In this document: in pieces, positions 12,913 to 24,671 of the stretch | Position numbering within the stretch: the stretch's first letter is position 1 | Layout of the letters: the number at the start of each line of letters is the position of its first letter | NCBI GenBank assembly: GCA_037833965.1 | Contig: AP031351.1 | Span: 25,122,501-25,186,500, forward strand | Reading direction: 5' to 3' | Length of the DNA: 64,000 nt | DNA from: Marchantia polymorpha subsp. ruderalis | Lineage: Eukaryota > Streptophyta > Marchantiopsida > Marchantiales > Marchantiaceae | Notes under the pieces: model-generated | The model's database searches: none | Told to the model about the DNA's origin: nothing | Seen by the model: the letters and a program-made list of their open reading frames with translations, nothing else | Translations under genes and position numbers: made by a program

Positions 12913-14083
12913 ATGGCTTCTCACACGGGATTCTCGTCGTTCCAGGCGTTCTGCGTCCTCGGGGATTTGCCGAGAACGTTGACAAATTCTTGCAAGCGAT
13001 TCTCGGGCCGCAGAAGGGCGGCGTGCTCAGCTGCTCTCGGGGACGTGGAAGTGTGGAAATCCGTGGTTCAAAATCATTCTCTCATCCTGCTTCCTGCTGC
13101 GGCGGCGGTCGTCCCGCTTCTGGAGACCAATCGAGCCCGTCAGAAATTCGGCCACTTCGTTTCCGAATTGCGCAGCCTCTCAGGAGCTGCAGAGCGCAGA
13201 GCATTCCGCTCATTGCTGACCGTGCTCATTCTGGCCAACGCTTTCTACTCCGACATCGCTCCTCCGAATGTGGTTGACACTTTTGAGAACGTTCCCCAAG
13301 ACTTGTCAGGTCGTCGACGCTGTGAATTTGCCTCGTGGCTCCGGCCAATTCTCTCATTCGTGGGCCGAATCCATGAATTGTCACTATCGAAGGGATGCAT
13401 GACGACTCAAACCTTCGTTCTCTTGTTGGTGCGCAGGTGGGGATAAACCCCGAAGAATTCAAAGACCGAAATCCAAAAAGGCCGAGGGCTGCACACAGAA
13501 GTGCTTGGGCACCTGTATCAGAGGAGGAGCTGGGTCTCCGGGCGAGGGCCCTTTCAACGTCAGGAGGTATACATAACACTTACATAAATCCGCCCTGTTT
13601 TACTCGTGTGGCGGTTCTGCAAGGTTCTTTTCATGATTCTCCCAATGCCTGCATTTCCTGATAATTTCACTGTGACACGAATAAATGAATATCCGTGCGC
13701 GTATCGCCGCTCCAGTAAAAGAAGGAAGTCGGTGAAGGTCTCAGATTTTCAGCCGCCCTGCAGAAGAGTTAAAAAATGTGCCGCCTCGTGTCGATTGTCC
13801 GTCCTGACGGTCGCGCACTGTGAATTCAGGCCTATGGTGGTCTTCAAGGAAGGATTTCGCAGCAGGCAGTACTGGTACGTATAGGATCACGTCGGGAAAT
13901 TGCCATAGCAGAGTGTTCTGGTCTTTTCTGCAGCTTGTAAACTTGTGCGTCGAGAAATCTTAACTGCACCCGACGAGCATAGCTAGTTCTGTTAACAAGG
14001 TTGTTTGTTCTTTGGCTTTCTGCAGTCTCATCGAATGCAGTGACATTTGCAACCTGATCGGGGATGGTGACAGTGGCCCTTGA
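12913..14083 (+). CDS. Conserved Cys-rich land-plant protein of unknown function
   Basis: Four exons join in phase: 12913-13309, 13437-13566, 13830-13874 and 14026-14083, giving 209 residues. The first ATG of the long open frame (MASHTGFSSF) is preceded by a GC-rich leader. The first third looks like an organelle-targeting region rich in Ser, Arg and Ala; a hydrophobic run (LLPAAAAVVPLL) follows. The second half is compact and Cys-rich: KKAEGCTQKCLGTCIRGG, PGEGPFNVRRPMVVFKEGF, RSRQYCLIECSDICNLI and a short end GDGDSGP. I recognise this C-terminal block as one recurring in plant proteins, but I cannot attach a name or function. The seven C-terminal Cys residues could bind metal or form disulfides. 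Plastid targeting and metal binding are inference. Confidence 0.85.
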
Positions 14084-16332
14084 ATTCATGTTGGGATGCG
14101 AGATTCTAGGAGAAGATCCTATCGGGAAACCACATTCTTTTACAGCAGTCAGGAAGGTAGAGCAGTGTACTCGATTGATTTTCATCGAGAGGGCTTAGCA
14201 AGATTAGGTTGCTGCGGAGGGGATATGGATCAGTCACCAGCCATAAGTCAAAACTGAGTACTGTTTCCGGGACTTCAAATATCGCAGCAAGCTAGGTTCT
14301 TCCGGACGACAATCACAGCGCGCGGCTATGATATAATCGTCCTTCTGTCAAATTATGCTTAGCAATTGCTAGGACTGATTGACACTGTAAAACTTCATCC
14401 CGGACTCCCAGCTGCAGCTGGATTTCAGGATTCTCGCAGAGCGAGTACAAGTGTACATTGTTGTTCCTTAATCCCAAATCTTTGTAAGTGAGAACGGGGA
14501 TTCGATTTGCTCCGGAACTGTTCGACTATCCAGTCAGGGAGATTTGACACCATCTGCTCCTTGTACTAGTTGCTAGCTGTGTTATGAGCGTGCTGCCCCA
14601 AGTTGTGTACTCCTGTTAATCTTATCGCATGGTGAATATATGAGTGTGTATATCATGGAGAGACGAATTTAATACAGGTGCATTGAATTATGGATCTGTA
14701 CAAGACGGCCAATGACGGTCGCATTCTGAAGGAAAGAGTACACGGCAGAAAACGACAATACCGATGAAGAGAGATCATACACCGCAAAACAGCAACAAGC
14801 GAATTGACAAGTTAAAATATTACATGTTATAACACAATTTAACAGGAGCAATCGTGAACAAAGCATAGTTGAAATAAAAGTCCTGACAATGTTTTTATTT
14901 TCGATCGTTCAAAACTTTAATAATTGGTGCTGACCTCTCGTTCGCTCCAAAGTTTTTTCGCCAGCTTAAGTCCCTCAGTAGACAAATGTTCCACACAATC
15001 GCTCTATAAAAGTACAACAGCTTTTAACAACAAGTCTTTCTTGAGTTTGTTTCGTTTTCATCACGATACATCATCTATATGCCAGAATGTAATCCTGTTC
15101 GTTGAGGAGAAAGTTGGCCTTTGTTGACAGCTTCGCCCGAAAGATAGACATCGAATTGTGTTCTTGCCGATAACCGAAAGTGAAGAATAATCTTTTGAAA
15201 TATAAATCTTGCCTGCGAGAGCAAACGGCAAGTGCGAAGAACGCACTCACAGCTTCCTCTCGCTCTTCCTTACCCGAGAGAGACCTGTGCAGTGAGGCAT
15301 CATTTCTCCGACGTGTCCCTCTTTCCACAGGCCGCACAAGTGACTCTTTTGAACAAAGAGCTGCGGGATTCGGGATTTCCTCACGACGGCCAATAGCTTT
15401 CCATCGCTCGAAGTTGATGACAGAGAGGGTGCTCACATGCCTCTGCACTACGTATGGACAGACCTTTCCATAGTTCGATTTCAATATGGTGAGAAGACTT
15501 TCAATCTACGGCAGAGGGGCAGGTCACTTCTGTCCTCCACCGGGTACACTGAATTACACCTACACGCACGCATCTGCCAGCAGATGTATACTTGCAGCCT
15601 TAACTCGTTCCCCACGAAAGCCAGATCTTGGTTGGACTGCCGAGATCACCTCATAGAGTGACGACCTGCGACGGCTGCTCAGGCTTCATGACCGCTGTCG
15701 TCCTCACATCCGTTTCCTAGAATGACCTGCTTGTCACAAATATCATCGTGATCAAACGTGTTTCGTAGGCTGAGAAGGTCTTCGCTGTAACGGCAGCGAT
15801 CTTAGCCTTCACCTGGCGCACACCTTTGTCTATGGAGAAGAACGAAGAGGAAAAAACTGACAAGCATCATATAATTCGCTTCACGGTTACTGCTAAAAGC
15901 CAGGGAGACTAAAACCCTTCACTTGTGCCAGAGTGCAGGGTTAACTGACTGCCCTTCGGTTTCGTTTATTGACATCAAATGATCTTCTTCGTAATCGGCG
16001 AAATAACAGGCCTCCTATCTTTGAATGGAGATCCAAAATTAATCTCTTTTCATGATTCCGCTCAGAAAAAACGCACGGCAATAATTGGCAGCTTCGCACA
16101 CCGGCCGGGCCTATCTAATCTTTCAATGTGCGGCAGGATAACGATGGCAAATAATCAAATTCGTTTGGTCAGCATCCAGCTAGAGCAAATTACTGAATCC
16201 TACCTATTCTATCAGTTCACGAAAGAATGGTATGCCAACAACTTTTTTCGGTAAAGCCTAACAAAACCTCGTCCTCGAGGCGCCTACGGTCCCAGAGCCT
16301 CAATATCAAGCCTTCGGCCATATGTCCAAGAT
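14084..16332. other. Intergenic region between the Cys-rich gene and the PRELI gene
   Basis: The first part should be the 3' UTR of the Cys-rich gene and the last part the 3' UTR of the minus-strand PRELI gene, because the two genes converge. Open frames such as 15071-15484 on the minus strand have no recognisable motif, so no gene is called. Confidence 0.55.
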
Positions 16333-16881
16333 TTACATGCTTGCGGACTCCTTCTCCATGAAAGAACATACTCGTTCCATCACCTCTCTGCCTCGGAAGC
16401 TGTTTTTCTGAAAGTTTTCCACGCACCGTTGTTCGATGCGTTCCGCCATTGTCGCTAACACGGACAGCGTGGCGCAGCGGATGTTGGTCTCCTGCTTGAA
16501 GACCGTCCAGTCCGGGTTCTCGGGGTGGGGCGAATAGGAGCACCTCTCTTCGACTTCCACAAAATCTTTCATGGTCACATTTCTACTCACCATCTCCATG
16601 GTCCGATTCTTCCCGTCGACGGTCGAATTTTCCAGGCAATGGCACACGCTTCCTCCCAAAACCCTTTGAAGCCACCATGGACCGGGAGCATTCACCGTTA
16701 TCACCCGCGTGCAGTGCAATTGGCCGGCTTCAGAGTCCAGCTTCCTATCAATGGTATCGACTTCAAGAACGTGAGACAGCTGCGACTTGTGTTCCGGATC
16801 GGAATACTTTCTCCAGTTAGCAGCAGTTACTCGCTCCCACGGGTGCTTGTACACATGCTCCTGCACGAATCCCCTCACCAT
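16333..16881 (-). CDS. PRELI/MSF1-domain protein (Ups/PRELID-like mitochondrial lipid transfer protein)
   Basis: A single uninterrupted frame of 182 residues runs from the ATG at 16881 to a stop at 16333, which is the usual length of this family. It opens with the family's start (MVRGFVQEHVYKHPWERVT) and continues with LSHVLEVDTIDRKLDSE, the LHCTRVITVNAPGPWW segment, VEVEERCSYSPHPENPDWT and a helical end REVMERVCSFMEKES. Yeast Ups1 and animal PRELID proteins carry phosphatidic acid or phosphatidylserine across the mitochondrial intermembrane space with Mdm35/TRIAP1. The plant copy should act in the same place. There is no intron, although nearly every other gene here is split, so a retrocopy origin is possible. 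It is divergent from NUP133, 1.55 kb away. Confidence 0.94.
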   Translation of the reverse strand: MVRGFVQEHVYKHPWERVTAANWRKYSDPEHKSQLSHVLEVDTIDRKLDSEAGQLHCTRVITVNAPGPWWLQRVLGGSVCHCLENSTVDGKNRTMEMVSRNVTMKDFVEVEERCSYSPHPENPDWTVFKQETNIRCATLSVLATMAERIEQRCVENFQKNSFRGREVMERVCSFMEKESASM

Positions 16882-17418
16882 ACCGAATCCCGGAGATCAC
16901 CCAACCAAACTCGAGATCCCGCCCGCCGTGCTGCTGCTGCCGTGCCACCAATCTCAACACCAAACCTGCAATCTCCTCAGCACAAGCACGACGCGCTCTC
17001 TCTCCAGATCGATCGGAACTCAAACTCGAGCAGGAAAGCCCAACGAGGTAAATTGATCGCAGGCGGGGGATGGTGCGGTGCCACGATGCCGATCGATGCC
17101 ACGAAACAAATTGAGGAAACAAATTGCCGACGCCGTCCTCGGTGCCTCGCTTCGTCGGCCTTCGTCCTCCTCTCGCTTAAAGAGGAGGACGCGAGCCGCC
17201 CTTCAGACACTTGAAGCTCAGGCGGAGCCCGGGGCGAGCGGGGAGCCGGTGGCAGCTCCAACGTGGCAGAGCGCGAGCGTCTCCTCGTCTCGTTCTGTCC
17301 TCTCCTCTCGCGCGCAGGCACATCGCAGCAGCTGCCCCCCGGTGGGGCCCACCGAGACCACCGAGCCGCGCGACACACGGCGACCCCAGGAGTCATCGAG
17401 GCACACTCGGCCCCTTCG

Positions 17419-17427
17419 TTAGGGTTA
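17419..17427 (-). promoter_or_regulatory. Telobox-like motif (TTAGGGTTA)
   Basis: A copy of the plant telomere-repeat core sits in the shared upstream region of PRELI and NUP133. Teloboxes (AAACCCTAA) are known promoter elements of plant housekeeping and cell-cycle genes. Function here is inferred from motif and position only. Confidence 0.4.
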
Positions 17428-17626
17428 GTACATGTCGGTTTTTGAGACGGAACGAGCGCCGGACCGTCGGATCGTATGCAGGTTGCGGAGGTTTTACGCT
17501 TCGCACGAAGGTTCTCGACTTCGGTCCGTCATAATGGGCGATGCTCTGTCCTCAGGAGGGAGACTGAACTCCGATGGACTGTCGGACGGGAGCCTTCGGT
17601 CAACACTTCACGATCTGCTGAATTTC

Positions 17627-17656
17627 TCGGACCGCGTCGTCGACGACGCGGTCCGA
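17627..17656. repeat. 30-bp perfect palindrome
   Basis: The sequence starting TCGGACCGCG and centred between 17641 and 17642 reads identically on both strands over 30 bases, with TCGTCGACGA at its middle. It lies in the GC-rich region between the divergent PRELI (-) and NUP133 (+) genes, 800 bases before the NUP133 ATG. It could be a dimeric protein site or form a stable hairpin if transcribed. Confidence 0.9.
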
Positions 17657-17762
17657 TGCTTCCTGCGTCGCGCGTCGCACCTCGTGCACTCACGACGACG
17701 CTTTCGAGAGTTTCCTGCCTACCGTGACGGCGGTGCATTCGTCGCTGCGACTCGACGCGGGA

Positions 17763-17771
17763 TTAGGGTTT
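17763..17771 (-). promoter_or_regulatory. Telobox (TTAGGGTTT, complement of AAACCCTAA)
   Basis: This is an exact plant telobox, 660 bases before the NUP133 start codon and close to the palindrome at 17627-17656. Two teloboxes within 350 bases suggest a housekeeping-type promoter; that is inference. Confidence 0.45.
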
Positions 17772-18430
17772 AGAGGTCGTCGGAGATGAGTTTCCCGCGC
17801 CTGACGAGTTCGAAGCCCACGCGGGTGGGCATGTGCACGAGCTCCCGTTCTCATCGATGAAATCGACTCCGGACTTCGCGATCGAGGCGACGACACTTGG
17901 GCACGACGTCCAGACGGGCTCTGTGCAATGTGCAGGTGTTTCTTACTGCAGTACGTACTCCAATGTCGGTGGGGTGCGTGCGTCGGAGATGCTCTAACAG
18001 CTGCGATTTCTTAGAGCTCGAGGAATTGTTCGATTGAAGGTGGTTGAACTCCGTCCTCGGCCACGAAGGAGCGTGCAAGTCATGCTTACGGCGCAGAGAG
18101 TAATGTCGTCCGAGGGACCAGATGGCTGATCTTCTCTGGGGCAGTAGTCGCGAATCAAATCTTTTGGAAAGCTGGTGAAGGACGGTGAACTGGATTTTTC
18201 GCATGATGCAGGTTTGAAGGGACAAGTGACCGGAGTGTTTTGGGGCATTTAGAATAGATGCAGAAAGGATGTACCATAAGGGCTTGCAAGTTTTTCGTCT
18301 GAATGAAAGACGATGGCGAGTGCTGGGGATGCTTACCGCCCTTCTTATGAGCATTAGTCCTGTTATTTTGGTTTGAGGTACCTGGGCTTGTCGGATTGTA
18401 ACATCAGGTGTTGTCCGGAGGAAGGTTACG

Positions 18431-21400
18431 ATGTTCACACCAGCTCGCGGAAAGTTGGGGAAAGCGAAGGGAGTAGGATTGCACAGTCCATCTTCGCCTG
18501 CTCCAGCTGTAATTCCCCAGCTGAGTCCTCATCAGCCAACTCCTGGTTCCGTACGCGGCACTCTTTCTCCACTGTTCCCATGGTCGTCCGCATCGTCCGT
18601 ACCTCCCAGGTGCAAATTTATGTGCCAAGGACGCTCACTGATAGCCTAAATCCGATGTTTTATGAATTACTTGAAGCGAATGTAGCTCTTTTCTCACTGC
18701 CTTCGAGGGCCTTTGTCATCACCGAATACTGCGAGTCAAATATGCGATGTTAATCGTAGTGTCGAGACCTTGTAGAATTCTGATTTTTTAATGCGTTATT
18801 TTTGTTTCCAACCAATCAGAACTCCTCCTCCCCCTGAAATAGGAGAGAAAGCACTTGTTGATGGCGGAGAGCCAGTTCTTGTGTGCCATTTTCCTCAACA
18901 GCTTCGCAATTCTTTGATCGAACGTCCTCATCAGCGTGCAGGTATATTCACTTCCCGTTTTCCAGAGTTAACTGTTGAAGAATGGTCTGCCGCTTTCTTC
19001 AAGGATCTTCTGTTGTTGTGGATGTGGAGCTGTTGTGACCTTCGGAGATGCAGTTGGACTAAGTTGGCAGTAAAGCCAAAATCGGGTATATCATCTGATG
19101 TAAGGTTTAACAACTGATAGATCGTTTGTCTCAGTCTTCTCAAAGCCAAGTATTTCTTTCTTTACAGATGCTGGGGTGTACGGAGGCATGGACGGCAGAA
19201 GTGGTCTCTCATGGGTACTTCATGGAAGTAATTTGTTTGTATGGAGCCACCTCAACAGTCGTGCTGCGCAAGGATGTGCAGTCTTGACAATTCCACCTCA
19301 GTTTTCTGAACGAGATGGGCGGGCGGGTGATTCTAAATTTTCTGAGAACTGGCTGGTGTCAATTGTTGGCTGGCGTACAGAGGATCAAAACGATGTCAGT
19401 TTTGTCAAGGCCTGCAAGTCCGCTGGTGTTGTTATGTGTCACAGGAAGACACTTGCAGTTGTGTATTGGCCGGATGTTTTTAAAGACGGTGATACGTCGG
19501 TAGTTAGCCTCGGAACTGGTGACAAAATCGAAGGATCGTCGACTCCTGCACTTGAAGAGAGCAGACTCAGTGGCCGCAAGTCTTTTTCAAGCTGGACTAG
19601 CAGCACAGGTGGTCCTGGTGGTGAGGTGGTTAATTCGTTGATAGCATCAGCTGTTCCCGGAGAAACACCTCAAGCGTGCGTTGCGATCGCTGCTCGAACT
19701 AATGGCGAGCTGTGGCGCTACGACTGCTGTCCTCTGGGGATCACTCGTCAGCAGATTACACGGGACGTTGTGGCACGACAGGATGTTGGACTGATTGCAT
19801 TCAACAGCTCTAGTGCCCGTTCCATGGTTTGGCGGTTACCTGAGGATAGTCCTCAGCTAGGAGTGCGACAACTTCTGCTTTTAACTGCCGCGGAGCTGGA
19901 GTGCTGGAATGTTGAACTTGCATCGGGAGGGAAAGTATCGGAAGCTTGGAGGTTTAACATTCTCGGGAACCCCGATACTCAGAAAGATTTGTCTGGTCAG
20001 AAACAGGTTTGGTTACTGGACTTAGAGGTCGATGACAGTGGCAACTTCTTCACAGTGCTGGTGGCCTCCTTCTCAAAAGATCGTGGTAACAGTTCAAGTT
20101 TTATGCAGTATTCTCTGCTCACGTTTTTCGACAATGCTCCACCCGACGGTGACTTGGTCAGGAAAGCGCCCATGCAAGTTATACTTCCCAAAGCAAGGGT
20201 GGAAGAAGAAGATGTGCTGTACTCCATGCGCCTTCGTGTAGGTGGAAATCCCATGGGATCTGCCGTTATTCTGGCGGGTGACGGAACATGTACAATTGCT
20301 CATCACAGCAATGGCAGTCTTAAGCTTTACCAGTTCGACCTCGCCTGGGGCGCAGGAAAGGTTCTAGATGCGTCTGTAGTTCCTGCATTAGAAGGGGATG
20401 AGGGTGCTTGGCTCGTGCTCACAGAAAAGTCCGGTGTATGGGCAATTTCAGAGAAGGCTGTCATATTAGGTGGCGTTGAGCCTCCTGAGAGGAGTCTTTC
20501 TAGGAGAGGGAGTTCTATCGAGGATTCATCAAAGGAGGAAAGGCAACGTGGTTCCAGTATTGCTCCTCGTCGTGTTGTCTCAGAGTCTGGCGCTCTTAAT
20601 AACCGGCTCCCGAAAGCTGTCAATCAGAGACCATTGCATGATGAGGAAGCAGAAGCAATAGTTGGACGCATGTTTCAGCAGTACTTAACCACTGGCAGAG
20701 TCGACTCTGCTCTTGAAAAACTCGAGCGAGCGGGTGCTTTTGAAAGAGAAGTGGAGATGAATATTTTTGCCCGAACAAGTAGAGTCATCGTTGACACGCT
20801 GGCAAAGCACTGGGTAGCTGGTGGATCAGGAAGTGCAGCAATTATGGCTGCTGTTTCTTCTCAACTTATTGAAAAACAACGTCGACATCAGCAGTACCTG
20901 ACTTTTCTTTCTGTTTCTAACTGCCACGAGGAGCTTCAGCTGAAGCAAAGTAAGTTCAATTTTTCTTAGATTCAGTCTCTGTTAGGTTGTTATTGCTTTT
21001 CTACAACGGAGTTGTCACCACTAGTAAGGTACGGTGACAATTATTAATAAAGAACAAATATAGCATCGGTCGTGCAGAATTCTAGCACATGCGAAAGTTT
21101 TGAATCTAGAATTCTAGGACGCCCTGCTTCCAGTAAGATTTGCCTGCTTGCCTCAGGATCTCTGTGATTTGAATCTCTCATCAATTTTGATCTGTCTAGG
21201 TGATTAAGCTTCGCAAACCCACGAGAATGGATGCTTAATATGGATTAAAACTATAAAATGAGGCGAAAATCAAGTGCCTGAGGCTGATTCATGATCTAAC
21301 AGGAGGTGCACTACATGCCATCATGGAGCATGGTGAGAAGCTTGCTGCCATGGTGCAACTTCGCGAACTGCATAATTCCAGGGCACAGTCTAGAATGCAA

Positions 21401-23828
21401 GTCTCCGGAAGTTTTGATGAGCCTGACTCGGTGGAAAACATCGAAACCAGTGGAGCGCTGTGGGAGACTGTCCAGCTCGTAGGGGAGAAGGCCCGGCGGA
21501 ATAATGTCATGCTTATGGACCGAGAAAAGTCCGAAGTTTTTTACACCCGGGTGTCTGACCTGGAGGAGTTCTTTGCTTGCATCCAGCAACACGCGAGTTC
21601 CATCATAGGTCAAGAGCAGCCAATTAGGATGCAAGTTGAAAGGATTTGTGAAATCGCGGAGGCCACTACTGGTGTAATAAGGTCTGCCATTCGTTACAGG
21701 GATGCTCAATTTTCCTGGTATCCTTCACCTGAAGGTTTGACACCCTGGTACTGTAGGCCTACAGTAAGATCTGGAGTTTGGAAGGTCGCAAGTCTTTGTC
21801 TGGAGGTGAAAGCAGAAGCAAGCGTATCAGTACCTTCACTCGTACCGAAGCTAGTATCTTGGCTGGAGATAGTTGCGGATGTTCTTCTGGAAGGATACGC
21901 AGGTGCAATCACAGCGAAAGTGGAAAGAGAAGAAGAATACAGAGGCTTGCAAATGGAGTACTGGGGTCGGCGCGATACTCTTCTTTTAGCTCTCCAGCAA
22001 CACGCCAAGGAAGTAGCCGATGATTCCGTACAGGTCAGTTATCTACTCGACTCTAACCGGTTGGCACTAAGAATGTTTCCTAAAGGATTGGAACACTTGC
22101 GTTGTTGAAGGCGAGTGTGGAATAAGCTGACCCTCAAATTGTGTGGCTCTGGCTGTTCAACAGTACATCCTCGACGAGGGAAAGGCAACGCAACAACGTC
22201 GTGCCGTGCTGCAAAAGATGTACCCATCTCTCATCGCAATCGCCCGGCGTCATGCTGGTTACCAAACCCTCTACAACATATGCACTGATCTTGATGATAT
22301 GAATCAGCTGCGCAGTTTAATGGTGAGGACGCCCTTTCTTCACACCTAGGACTTTGGCACGTAGTCTTCTCCCCTGTCATCAGTCGCGTGCACATCTTCC
22401 AGTAAAGTGCAGTTAAAAGGTACATGCAAGGACATAGTGAATGGTCTAGTGGTGAGTCGTACATGACGTGTACAGTGTGATTCTCTGCAGCGAGAGAGCA
22501 TGGGACTTCGAGAAGGACGATTCAGTCATTACGTGTTTGACCATTTCTGCACTACAAAGCAATACTCGAAATTGCTACGGCTGGGCGAGGAGTTTCAAGA
22601 AGAGCTAGAAGACTTTCTGCAGCAACATATTCATCTGCGATGGCTGCACGAAATACTCATGCAGCAGTATAATTCCGCTTGCAGCACACTACATTCCCTA
22701 GCGTTAAGCTCAAATCCACTGATAGATGAAGAGACAACGTACGTGAGAAAGAAGGATGTAGGCCCTATGGCGAAGGACAAGCTCAGAGAGCGACGACGAC
22801 TACTGTATCTTGCAAAGTTGTCAGCTCTTGCCGGTGAGTCTCCATCTTGTTGCTTAGGGTGAATTTGAACTTGAGCTAGGACGCTGTGAGATGAGAACCT
22901 TCTTGATGTCTGAAATGACCACCTTCAGCTTACATCGAGTCGGTAGGTTTGCAGCCGCACTGATAAGGCGTTGCGTGGAGGATGCTGTGTTTGAAGCAAA
23001 GATCTGATTGTGGTTGGATGCAGGTGGTGAAATGGTCGGCGGAGACAAGCTCGCGATGATCGATGCGAGTATAGTCATCCTGGAGGTCCAGGTAAATTCT
23101 TGGTTGCGTCTTGTGAGAAAGTCGTGGCGTTTGGCCTTTTTTCCGATGAAAGTTCCAACTCTCGTGTCTCCGTTCAGTAACGTTCTGGCTTTATCCTTAT
23201 AATGAAGTTCTATGTGAACCTCCAGCTATTCTGAAATGGCTATGGCAGTTGAGAGAAATTGCAAACGAATGTGCAGGAAGAGGCGCACCAGAAAGGCGTG
23301 GTCTCAGACGAGGTTCTTTTACCTGTACAGCTAGTTGGGACATGTTTGAAGAGTGGTCACAGGGACCTCGTCATGCGAGCGTTTGATGTGCTTGCGTTCG
23401 CGGGAGACGACTTCAGGAAGAACAATAAGCTTCTACTAGAGGATGCATGGTTGCATGCGGCCGAGCAAGACAACTGGGCTAGTATGAAGGATGCAGCAGA
23501 GGAGAGGGGCTGGAGCGACGAACAATACTGGCTTACGTTACAGGGAACTGTTTTGTGCCAAATGGCGAAGAGGTGCTATGGAGACGGTGCAGCTTTTTAT
23601 GGTGCCCCGTTCCAAGAAATCTTACCTCTGTTCGAAAGCGATCGAACCGAGGAGGAGAGGCCACGGATCTCCAAAGCGGATTCCGCAGTTAAAACTGTCG
23701 AGTCGATTCTCAGTCAGCACGGTGGGTTTTCAGACGGCAGGGAGGCGATGCTGACTGCGCTCAAAATGGGAGTCAGTTCTGACAACGACTTGGATGACAA
23801 GGAGCTGGAGTCCATGATCGATTCTTAA
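18431..23828 (+). CDS. NUP133: Nucleoporin NUP133, Nup107-160 (Y) complex
   Basis: Eight exons: 18431-18609, 18820-18941, 19168-20949, 21303-22033, 22164-22322, 22491-22833, 23024-23091 and 23277-23828. They sum to 3936 bases and 1311 residues with unbroken phase, close to the size of seed-plant NUP133. The first 60 residues are Pro/Ser-rich and disordered. From about residue 80 a beta-propeller region starts (EPVLVCHFPQQLRNSL, then GMDGRSGLSWVLHGSNLFVW). From about 590 the chain is alpha-helical, with ALHAIMEHGEKLAAMVQLR and, near the end, WLHAAEQDNWASMKDAAEE and EQYWLTLQGTVLCQMAKRCYG, which are hallmarks of plant NUP133. NUP133 is a scaffold of the Y-complex on both faces of the nuclear pore; its propeller contacts membrane and its C-terminus binds NUP107. 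In legumes it is also needed for symbiotic calcium spiking. Confidence 0.95.
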
Positions 23829-24671
23829 CTTGCAAGCTCCGGACGAGTTTTCTGTCAGGGCTGTAGACCTCCATTCACTCCTGAAGAAGTCGATATCAGC
23901 GACCGCATCTTTAATTCAAGCCTTGGACAATCTCTGAAGCCTCATCGCACACCCAGGCTTTTCCAACAAAGCCCCATGATTGTGGCAGCTCCTCCCTCAG
24001 GTGTGCCTGTCAAGTGTGCTCACACGGCCTATGCTGCTGTATCCTCCCTGGCTTTCGAGCCTGGCATTGAGACATCACCGATGAAACTCTTGTAAATGCC
24101 TGTAGGTACAAGCACTAAAACCTGTCTCGTTTGTCGAAGGACAGGAACGATTGTTAAGAAGAGTGGCCAGATTCAGCTCAGCTCAAAGATGTAGTAGGAC
24201 CGTGCACCAGCGCCATTTTTGTAACACTAGACACCTGGAGGCTGCGCTCCCTCTTCTCAGGGAGATTGGAACAGTGGCAGCGCATGAGCCCCGGGCGAAT
24301 TTGGGGCCAAGCCTCAAGGCAAGATTGTGATATACTTGGACCTTTTCACTTCTGTAAAGAACAAGTCGGGACGGATCCGACGCGAGCAATGTGTGTCGTG
24401 TTCTATGAGACTCCTCTTCTTCCATGTGCACATGCGTCCCCTCGAAGTTCGGTAGCGAATAACTGTTTTATGAAGAGTGTTGGTCAGTGAGTGCATCGCT
24501 AGAGTCGGACGCACTGGCAGTGAGCGGATCGTTCGAGCGGCGAGCATCTCTGCACAAGCGAGGCACCCGATCCGAGCGAGCCATGGTTTGGGTGCAGCTC
24601 CAGGGCTCGCCTCCTGCTCGCTGAGCTCGGTCGTCGGTCCGTCTAATCTCGTCATCGACAGGCGGACGGAC
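23829..24671. other. Region between NUP133 and the 2H-like gene
   Basis: This tandem spacer should hold the NUP133 3' UTR and the promoter and 5' leader of the downstream gene. The frame of the downstream gene stays open upstream to 24477 but has no ATG before 24672. No further gene is recognised. Confidence 0.55.

Noticed and set aside
17432-17773. 113-residue frame upstream of NUP133
   Set aside because: It runs through the palindrome and telobox region, has no recognisable domain and is probably leader or promoter sequence.
24477-24671. 65-residue N-terminal extension of the 2H-like gene as a transit peptide
   Set aside because: The frame is open but has no ATG before 24672, and no upstream exon was found that would join it.
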